From NCBI GenBank assembly GCA_019022495.1, contig JAFEKR010000028.1:802726-866725 (forward strand): a stretch of 64,000 bases of DNA, given 5' to 3'. Under the pieces are notes generated by a model. The model was not told the origin of the DNA and did no database searches. It worked only from the letters and a program-made list of their open reading frames with translations. Below, one piece after another: positions 55,651-64,000 of this stretch. Within the stretch, counting starts at the first letter, position 1; each line of letters starts with the position of its first letter. The translations under genes and the position numbers were made by a program. Origin of the DNA: Epichloe hybrida (lineage: Eukaryota; Ascomycota; Sordariomycetes; Hypocreales; Clavicipitaceae).

Positions 55651-55693
55651 CTGACCCTGACCCTGACCCTGACCCTGACCCTGACCCTGACCC
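55651..55693. repeat. Telomere-like hexamer array (CTGACC)7
   Basis: Seven perfect CTGACC units (GGTCAG on the other strand), one base different from the fungal telomere repeat TTAGGG. An internal telomere-variant tract is possible; chance expansion is equally likely. Confidence 0.9.
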
Positions 55694-55974
55694 TTGGCGT
55701 GACCGTTTCCTGCGGGTGACCCCATTGGGTGGCTCCATTGGGGTTGCCATATGTAAGACACTAATCCGTACATGTACTTGCTACAAACCCAGTCTGTCTT
55801 TTTTTTTCCCTCCCTTGAACCACTTCTCGACTTCGGCCCATGTCCTCGCGTAGGCAGAGCACTCCCATCCGTGCTGCGTGAGATAATCCCAGATTGATTG
55901 CCCGGGTCAGACTTGACCTCAGGCTTGGAAACGTGGGCAGCATCGCCGAGAGAGCGCAGGAACATCAAGTCTTT

Positions 55975-56008
55975 GGTCTGGTCGGTCTGGTCGGTCTGGT
56001 CAGTCTGG
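55975..56008. repeat. 9-bp tandem array (GGTCGGTCT-like)
   Basis: About 3.7 copies of a 9-bp unit, GTCGGTCTG, the last with one change. Confidence 0.85.
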
Positions 56009-56362
56009 CAGGAGCTGTCCGGTTGGTCCTCCCGTATCACACGCTTTCGCCTGCGCGAGCGCGAGAGCACCTTCCGTCACTACATACGGATTACAGACCA
56101 CCCAAACAAACCAACCAAACAAACCCACCAAACAAACCCACCCTCTCCCTCCGCATTCGTCGTCGCCCGACCATCCCACCTCCGCCTCTTAATACAGCAT
56201 ATTCTGAGCTGAGCTGAGCTAAGCTTGGCGGCCAACACGCATTACTCAAGATTTTCTCATCGCACATTACCTGCCATTGCTTAACAGGGTATCTCGTCAT
56301 CGTTCGCTATCCTTTCTGTCATTGTCATTGTTTCGTCGGCGGGTTCGGGCTCGCCGTCTAGG

Positions 56363-59300
56363 ATGCTGCAGATGCATGGCGGGCAACAAGAACAACGTGC
56401 GTGCCACCCTCTGACGCCGCCGCCGTGAACCGACCAAACCATGCTGACTGTATCATCTTCGCCGCTGTAGGAACCGATGATAATACTGGGGAAGATGAAA
56501 GAGGCCGTGGCAAGCTGGTACCGCCGCTGTCTTTGCCCAAGAACCGCAGCACTGGAAATCTTGCCCTCCCCACCGACGCGACCGTTGACCGAAGTCGATA
56601 TCGCATGTCGTTCGAGGGTCCCTTGAGCTCTCCCATGGACTACGATGGACTAGCAAGGTGCGCTACGCCGGTCATGTTATGATATGATTTCTCCCCCACG
56701 AATGTTTCCTTGAGCTAACCAAAAGCTTTGCGTATTGTTCCCTCGACGTAGATCTCCTCACTTAAACGACCACGATCATGGCCCAGGCATCACTGGACTG
56801 CGGCGCATTCGCCAGCAACATCCTTCTTCGCGCGCCCCAACTATGCCTAATTCAACTGCTTCTTCGCGAAATCCTTCTGTTGCTGCGCTATCTCGCTCGA
56901 CCTCCATGAGTGCCATGCTTGCGAGCACTGGTAACCTGCAACATGCTACAGGTCCGGCCTCGCCCAGTTTCTCCGAAGACTTATCACGATTCCCCTCCGA
57001 GTCGCTGCACTCGTTTTCTTTTGCTCATCAATCTGAAGAGTTTATACACAACCGACAAACGATTCTCAAGCGCTCCATGGATTTCATGAAGGATCGAATA
57101 GGTTGGTCCATGACTCCAATGCAAGCAGGTCTTGCCAGTGCTCAAGCTCGTGTGACCGGTGATGTTGAGACGCAAAGCATGCTGGAGTTGCTGGCACGAG
57201 CACAGCTGATTGGGGCGAACAATTTACCCAACTCAGACGTTGCTGCTCTGCCACCCTTGACAGGACCAGCTGATGTAACAGGCGAAAACCTATTCGAAAG
57301 GCATTTCAAGCCCCAAATTTCTTGCACCAGCGCCACTGCATCCGATGATGTGTCTCCTATCACTGGCCAAGCACAAGGTTCAAGGTCACCGCTATTCAGG
57401 TTTCAGTCACCCGATGGCGTTGGAGTTGACAATCTCCCGGCTGTCCCAGAACTGGACCATGAAGCCAACATTTCCAATGAGGCCGGGACGAAGCACGACA
57501 GCAAAGCTACCGATGGAAAAGCACAAGTTTCTCCAAGACCAACCAGCCTGAAGCGCACAATGACAGACACCTTGGGAATCACCTTACAGGACAAGCTCTT
57601 GGACACCATGGCTCAGCCTTTCCTGGTGGGGCAACCAGTTTGCGACGAACCACTTCTGTCTCCCACTGCGACACACACTGGGCAACCCTTCAAGGCTTTT
57701 CCAAGTGCCATTGCGCCGACTGCACATGGCCACACCAATAGATGGGTCCCTGCTGCACAAGCCATCTTCACGACTGAAGCAAAACCTCCGTGGACGATTA
57801 TTGCGGCCAACGATCTCGCTTGTCTCGTTTTCGGCGTGACAAAGGCCGAAATCCGTAAATTGGGCATATTAGAGGTGGTTCAAGAAGAGAGAAGAGCTTG
57901 GTTGGAGCGAAAGCTTCTGCAGATCGACGAGGGCTCCGCGGACAGGAGCCAGGAGACGCCAAAGAACGATAGTCCTGCAGCATCTGCAGCCACGACACTT
58001 CTTGGTACACGATCAGGAATCACGGCGCAGCTACTGAGCAAACCCAACTCACGATCACAACCGACCAAACCTGGTTCGAGACGAGCCCAAACCGTCCACA
58101 GTGGTGACCCGACCCCACCAGCAACTAGAGGCGGTGGACAACACCGCAGCAACCTCTCAAGAGGTGTCCTGCTTTGCGGAGACGTTGTTCCCATCCAGAA
58201 AAGAAACGGGACCACCGGCTCTGCCAGTCTATGGGTGAAGGAGAAGCGTGTGGGTCTGATTTGGGTCCTGGAGGAAATTCATGAGGATGTGGCCATTGTC
58301 ACCATAGACGAGGAAGGCTGTGTCAAGAATATTTCTGGCTCGCCAGACACAATATGGGGCTCTAAAGCCAAAGGCTCTGGATTTGACGTGGCAGCATTGA
58401 TACCCCGAATTCCGCGGCAGGGTATCGATCCAACAATCGGTGATCTCGACTTTGCTCAGATTGCAAGGAGGAGGTTCTTCACATGCCCCAACGCCCACCA
58501 AGTCAGCACCCCATGCATGGTTGAGCAAGTGCCTGGTAAGCTCGAACTACGTGTATCGACCTTTCCTCACATGGCCGGCATAATCGTGGTAGACCCCATA
58601 AACTTGACGATCAGAAGCTCCAATTCTGTTTTCTGCGGTGCACTGTTTGGATACGAAAAGCCTGATGGGTTACCCATTACCACGTTGATTCCTGATTTCG
58701 ACAAGATTGTGGATATCTTGACGCACGAAGACGGCCTTCAGATGTTGGATGGAATGGTTGTTCCAGAGCAGAGATTTCGAAGAGCATCAGCTTTCCTGTC
58801 TTTGAAAGAGCACCGCCCCGATGCGGCCGCGCTGTTCCTCCAACCGGACGGCCTACCTGGCAAGCATCGTGATGGATCGGAGCTCAAGATTGACGTACAG
58901 ATGCGTGTTGTAGAAAGTGAAAAGCAAACCAACGTCGTGGAGAAGACGGTCCAAGAAGGAAGTGATGAAGATGAAGCGAACAGTGTGGATGAAAGATTCT
59001 CTGTTACTCACAAGGAAATAGTGTTCGCATTGTGGATCACCTACTCACGGCACCTTCATGCGCATGCTCGCATGAATGTTAAATCGCCCGGATCATCAGG
59101 CACCACAACGCCACTTCACCAACCCTCTCCCGGTCAGACGCCCCCAGTGCTTACGCCCATAGAAATGGCATCAGATGAAGAGCAGCCGCCCAAGAAGGAA
59201 GTAAAGCCGGCACCGCATACCTTCACAAAGCAGCTTCGAGACGCAGCCATGAGCGCAGCTGCAAAACTGACTGGACACCCAAAATCTGCGGCTAGTATGA

Positions 59301-60228
59301 GTGAAAAGTCAAGGCCAGCCAGAGCGGTCGAGCCGGCACCCAAGCCTTCAATTGAGGCCTATGCTATTCTTGAAGATATGGGGCAAGGTGCCTATGGACA
59401 GGTCAAATTGGCTCGTCACAGAACATCTGGCAAGAAGGTCGTGCTCAAGTATGTCACGAAACGCCGTATTCTGGTCGATACCTGGACTAGAGATCGAAAG
59501 CTTGGGACTGTCCCTTTGGAGATTCACGTACTGGATTACCTACGAAAGCCCGAGTTCAGACACCCCAATATCGTGGAAATGGAAGGCTTTTTCGAGGACG
59601 ATGTCAATTACTACATCGAAATGGCCCCTCACGGCCTCCCGGGTATGGACCTATTCGATTATATTGAGTTACGAGGCAACATGGAAGAGTCAGGGTGTCG
59701 GAGCATTTTCATCCAAGTCGCGAAAGCTATTCATTTCCTGCACACCAAGGCGCTAGTCGTGCACCGCGACATCAAGGATGAGAATGTAATTCTCGATGGT
59801 GAGGGAAACATCAAGCTTATCGACTTTGGAAGCGCAGCATACATCAAGAGCGGCCCATTCGATGTGTTTGTTGGTACGATTGGTGAGTTTCCACATCCTC
59901 ATATCCATGTCAATGAGGCGCTTTACATGTCGCAAGTGGCATACTAATTATTTCAAAAGATTATGCTGCTCCCGAAGTGTTGGCTGGTAGACCTTATGGA
60001 GGCAAGGAACAAGATGTCTGGGCACTGGGCATCCTCTTGTACACCATCATTTACAAAGAGAACCCGTTCTACAGCATCGATGAAATCATGGACAGGGATC
60101 TGCGTGTCCCGTTCACAATGAGTGACGAGAGTATCGATCTGGTTCGCTGCATGCTCAATCGAGATGTCAAGGACCGATATAATATTGAAAAGGTGGTAGA
60201 ACATCCGTGGTGCAAAGCAATTGAATGA
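56363..60228 (+). CDS. PAS domain serine/threonine kinase (PASK/Psk type)
   Basis: Four exons (56363-56396, 56471-56657, 56752-59882, 59960-60228) give about 1206 aa. The long N-terminal half is Ser/Pro-rich. A PAS-like sensor segment lies around residues 408-468 (PPWTIIAANDLACLVFGVTK), with a further PAS-type region near residues 575-700. The kinase domain occupies ~940-1206: glycine loop MGQGAYGQVKLA, catalytic loop HRDIKDEN (about 1076), IDFGSAA (DFG), and, after the last intron, DYAAPEVLAG (APE) and DVWALGILLYTI. The SIDEIMD and FTMSDESIDLV segments close it. This layout is that of PAS kinases (Psk1/Psk2 in yeast), which sense nutrient state and phosphorylate glycogen- and translation-related targets. 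The substrates here are not known. The first exon is tiny and its ATG (56363) is chosen because it gives the only in-phase splice. Confidence 0.9.
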
Positions 60229-60945
60229 TTCGAAACATGGATGGGTCGTGGTGCCCATAGATATACAAGTTGTGGACGCTCCCTCATGGCCGGGATGCAT
60301 CAGACAAAACCATCCAAGATCATGAATGTTGGTTGCGGAGGACTTTACGATGAATAGAAACTGGCAGGATAGCAACCATTTGCCATTTTGAGCCAAGCCC
60401 TAAGAAGAGAATCAAAGACGTGAGACGTCTGATATTCAGACGAGTGAGAACGAAGACATGTATGTGTTCCTTGGAAATACAGAGGAGACACAAATGCTAC
60501 AAAAGAGATGAACAAATCCCACCTTTACGAGTGACAAACAGTAGGAGACCTTGCAGAGCATTGGCGCACAGTAGAGCTCGAAAGCTGGCGTTCACTTTTT
60601 ATCATGTTGCAACAATTTTCTCCATGTTTCTTCAATTTGTGTGCACACGTTTGAAGTCTTCAATTTGTGTGCACACGTTTGAAGTCTTCAATCTTGTGTT
60701 CCGGCTGCTACTCTCTCGAATCGGCATTCAAAATGAAGCGATGATGACACTTTGCGCAGAGAGTCATGTAGTGGATGCACCATGAGCGTACAAGCAGTAG
60801 CTTTTATTTCCTTCTTTTTTTCTTTTTTAAAGAAAGAAGGGAGTTGAGAATAAAGAAATTAAAGATGAGAAAATTTACCCATTTGACATTTAGTTGACAT
60901 TGCCTACCGCCCTCCTCCCTTCAAAATATGCATCCATTTTTTTGA
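60229..60945. other. Convergent intergenic region between PAS kinase and SEA4
   Basis: 717 bp containing both 3' UTRs. A 28-bp tandem duplication lies at 60631-60690; a T/A-rich hairpin-like stretch (CCTTCTTTTT ... AAAGAAAGAAGG) lies at 60809-60840. No gene. Confidence 0.5.
60631..60690. repeat. 28-bp tandem duplication
   Basis: A 28-bp unit starting TTCAATTTGTGTGCACACG occurs twice head to tail with a partial third copy. The unit contains the palindrome GTGTGCACAC. Confidence 0.9.
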
Positions 60946-63900
60946 CTAGTCATAGCCTAATTCCGGATTTGCCCTAAAGTTACATCGACATCGGCACTCA
61001 GGCACAGGACACTCGACATGTCTTGCGAACCATTGTCGCGCATGGTCCAGATGGAGGACGTGTTCGCAGCGGAGGCAAAAAGTTGGGAATCGGCCTGCCA
61101 AGCGCGTGGCCTCCTTCTCCTCGGGCCTGTCGGAGCGAAGAACACCCACGACCTCCAGACAGACGACACAGCGGGGCAGGTGTCTCCCACAGTTGGGACA
61201 GCTGATTCCCGAATTGATACTCGTTGCTAAAAGGGGGTTGCGCGTCTCAAGCGCAGTAGGCATGGGGGTGGGCGTAGGGGCGGCGCCTTGGTTAGCAAGC
61301 GATGTTTCGGCATCGCAGTAGACGCAGCGGAGGGCTATTTGACGAGACGGTGGCTTCAGCGTAGGCACACCATCGCGCTTGGAGCGCTTTGTCGATTCCA
61401 CTTCGAATTTTGTGCGCTGGAAGAAGAGCCGGTGGCGTTGTAGGTGGGCGCGGTATGCGTTGCGCCAGGCGCGGCAGCGAATGTCGTCTATGTACCGCGG
61501 ATGGGCTATGGATAGAACCAGAGTGGCTGTCTGAATGTCGTGGAATTTCTGGATATAGCGGGCGAATATGTCGACGGCTTTGTCGGTGATCCCTGTGAGG
61601 GCGATGCCTTCAATGTCGCCGTCCTCGATGGCGAGGGATACGTTTTCGTGCAGCCACGTGGTGAGCTGCTTGTCGTCAAAGTTGCGGACGGCCACGACGG
61701 CACGGTCTGAGAGTGGAAGAGAGCGCTGGTTTGCGACGGTGGTCCAGTCGCCGGTGGCGATGAGGGAGGAAATGGCGCGCAGGTACGGGTCTGTCTTGGA
61801 GGCCACGACGTCGTCGAGCTCGAGCTGGTCTTTCTTGGTGGACTGTGGCTGTTTGCTGCCGCGGCCGAGAAGTTGGAGGGATAAGGAGACGAAAAGCAAC
61901 TCTGGATGTGCGGCGCTGGCCTTTTTAAGGATCTGGATGGCCTTGTCCGTGTCGCCGCGGAAGAGGTGACGAGACGCGACCATGGTGTGGATGGCCGTGG
62001 GGTGGTCCGGGCCGTCATCTCGGTCGATGATGTTGGGATCATGGCGCTGAGGGTCGCCCCAGCCGCAAATTTCGAGACAGAGTTGACGTTGGAAAGGCTT
62101 GCTTGTCGTGGCGCCATCGAGTTTGGGTAGACGTCGCTTCTTGCAGTATTGTCCGATGGCTCGCTCCCAGTGAGCTGGGTCGGGGATGGTGGCTCCGGGG
62201 GCGAGACGAGTCGCTGGATTCTTGCCTGCGCTCCGAGTCAGTTATCTGTTGTCGGTGGATTGAGACTGAAGTATCAATACATGCGAGAGAAGAGGAAACT
62301 TACCAAGGTCGTTTGTCCATATTGAGTGAACACCAAGGTAGCTCAAGTCCATGTTACCGAGAAGCAAGCCTCCATCATCAGCAGCCATTTCAGCATCTGT
62401 GTTCCAAGCGTTAGTAAACCGTCTTCTTTTGCTTTAGCTCATCAATACAAACAAAGAAGGAAGAAGCCAGAGACACTGACCAGCGATCCAGTCCCATAAG
62501 AACCTTCGCCACGGGTCATCCGACAATACATTTCGGTTTGTTGCCGCATCGAACAGGTACTTCTCCTTGGCTCGAAGGAGCATCGAATGGTCAACTATGC
62601 ATTGGGCTTCCCTAGGCAGCCCCTTGACGGTTGCAAGCGTGGCGAGGAGTGCTTCATGAATCTCACGGCAAGAACCTAGGCTGTTTGACGCGAGGAATAT
62701 TTCGTGAGGTCGATAGTCCGATGGTCTTGAACTGCTTCTCTGCGCCTGTTGTTCATCTCCAGCTTGTTGATCTGCTTGCTCATCTTTGATGTAGGATCTA
62801 ATACTGGTAAGCTTTTGGCTTATTGTGCTTGCGTTGTGTAAAGTCTCTGGCAATGGCCGGGAAATCTCATCGACATGTTCGAGGATTACGGGTGTTGATT
62901 GACTGTCCTGCAATGTGTCGTTGATACGATCCAAAACACGTGCCTTGTCTGGCCCGAAAATGGGTACATCTGCAAGGGCCTTCTCAGTCAGTAACGGCCC
63001 CAAAATCTCGGAGGTCTGAGCTGGCTCGAATTGCATCACATCATGATAGGGTGCGTTTTCTAGAGGGGGGATTTAGTACACTCGTCGTATATGCGCATGG
63101 TTCAGGTGTCATTTGAACAGCAGCTCACCTTCCAGTCCACGATGAGGCGGTTGCCAAGGGACGAGCTTGTAGATGTGGTCTGCCGTCCTGGACGATTGCT
63201 CCAGAATATCGAACGCTCCATTTGCCCTCAGAACCAACATCCTTGGTCGCAGCGCTGGTGAAGACAAGGTGATCCAATCAAATGATACAATCCGGTCATG
63301 TCGTCTCGAATTATCCCGGTATGACACGTCCATCTCGTGGGACCTTTGAACTTGTAGCAGCTCGGGGCCTTCCTGTGGTGCTATTCCTGCTGATACGATT
63401 TCTTTGTCGGTTTCCATGACCTTGAGCTGACCAGTTGGAGATAGCGCCGCCAGTAGGCCGCGACGATCCCGACAATAGCGAAGTGAGCGAATCAGAGAGT
63501 GCCTGCCGTCGTTCAGGAATGGATCCGAATCTGTCTCGATGGCTTTATCGAGCCGCAGAGCGCCACCCCAAGGAAGTGAATCCACCTCCACGGCTTGACT
63601 ATACGAGCGAGAAGCCAACGGCCGTGAGGTTGCTCGTCGATCCCAAATCATGACACCGGGATGATCCAGTGCAGACGACGCAAAGTTATTCTGGTCGACA
63701 TAATCAATGGTCAGATTGTTGTTACATTTGGTTTGGAACGTGAGGTTTCCGCTAGGATCTAGTGTGTATTACATCAGCATTGGTTGCATTCATGGCAATA
63801 TAGTTTCGAAAGTCGGCTGCAAACCTCGAAGATCAATGATCCTCACTCCTTGTCCTTTGATGCCAGCCACCAGTGTCAATGGGCTATCTTCAAAGAACTT

Positions 63901-64000
63901 GATGCTTGAAACAGAAACGCTAGGCTCAAGCTTTGCGTATGAATCGACAAAGGTAGATGTGGCAGAAGGAAAGCCTGTATTGGGTAGCTTTTGAGCAGAC
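60946..64000 (-). CDS. SEA4: SEA4/Mios, WD-repeat GATOR2-type subunit (partial)
   Basis: Six exon segments splice in phase: 64000-63825 (runs off the edge), 63758-63129, 63059-62481, 62396-62304, 62225-60946. About 919 codons are present, and the N-terminal WD blades are outside the window. The visible part includes WD-like strands (LTLVAGIKGQGVRIIDLRG, GVMIWDRRATS), then a long helical region and, at the C-terminus, paired zinc-binding cysteines: CVYCDA, SCPNCGRHLPRCVVCLEV, FCLRCEHVLHLDHARQWF and CPVPECRCRC. This cysteine/histidine end is that of Mios/SEA4, a scaffold of the SEACAT/GATOR2 complex on vacuole membranes that controls TORC1 in response to amino acids. Assignment is by motif order. 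The convergent neighbour is PAS kinase, another nutrient-responsive regulator. Confidence 0.87.

Larger units (their letters stand above)
53599..56362. other. Repeat-rich divergent intergenic region
   Basis: 2.8 kb between the divergent F-box (-) and PAS kinase (+) genes. It contains four tandem arrays (54693, 55365, 55651, 55975) and further degenerate repeats: AAACAAACCCACC at 56110-56140 and GAGCTGAGCT near 56211. The minus-strand frame 56070-55360 stays open for 236 codons through three of the arrays, but it is low complexity throughout and I do not call it a gene. Confidence 0.5.

Noticed and set aside
55651..55693. A true telomere or chromosome end
   Set aside because: Only seven units, a variant sequence, and intact genes on both sides.

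Overview
The window comes from a filamentous ascomycete (Pezizomycotina, most likely Sordariomycetes and possibly Hypocreales). Genes have short GT-AG introns of about 50-130 nt. The families are typically fungal: a Zn2Cys6 regulator, PDR-type ABC and MFS transporters, a GMC oxidase, a 7TM-RGS protein, PAS kinase and SEA4. One 6.7 kb block has the AT-rich, ORF-free composition expected from repeat-induced point mutation (RIP). I built the gene models by joining reading frames across GT-AG introns and checking that the phase closes at every junction. Family names rest on motifs recognised by eye, not on searches.

Layout. 1-4 kb: the tail of a + strand gene, then a Zn2Cys6 transcription factor. 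4.3-11.0 kb: a RIP-degraded retroelement flanked by ~120 bp direct repeats, with a Ty3/Gypsy-like reverse transcriptase relic on the minus strand. 13.7-23.5 kb: a multi-pass membrane protein with a polyQ tail (+), convergent with an alcohol-oxidase-like GMC flavoenzyme (-), then a PDR/CDR ABC transporter (-) that carries a one-base frameshift. 23.5-28.8 kb: gene-poor, with a MITE. 28.9-34.5 kb: a hexose-type sugar transporter, also with a one-base frameshift, and a 7TM-RGS protein. 36.2-37.7 kb: a small protein with two chromodomains and an intron-containing tRNA-Pro(AGG). 37.7-42.0 kb: gene-poor, with one probable O-methyltransferase relic. 42.0-49.6 kb: succinyl-CoA ligase alpha, a second copy of the MITE, an MFS transporter, a sugar O-acetyltransferase and a histidine-phosphatase-superfamily protein. 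51.5-64.0 kb: an F-box/LRR protein, a repeat-rich intergenic stretch, PAS kinase (+) and SEA4/Mios (-, running off the right edge).

I see no single biosynthetic cluster. The clearest functional groupings are PAS kinase with SEA4 (a convergent pair of nutrient-signalling genes) and the alcohol oxidase next to a drug-type ABC exporter. The most unusual signals are a MITE family with two copies here, micro-exons of 17 and 15 nt in two adjacent genes, the two frameshifted transporters, and the RIP block whose edges carry an exact 12 bp inverted motif. I did not find a convincing previously undescribed multi-gene system.
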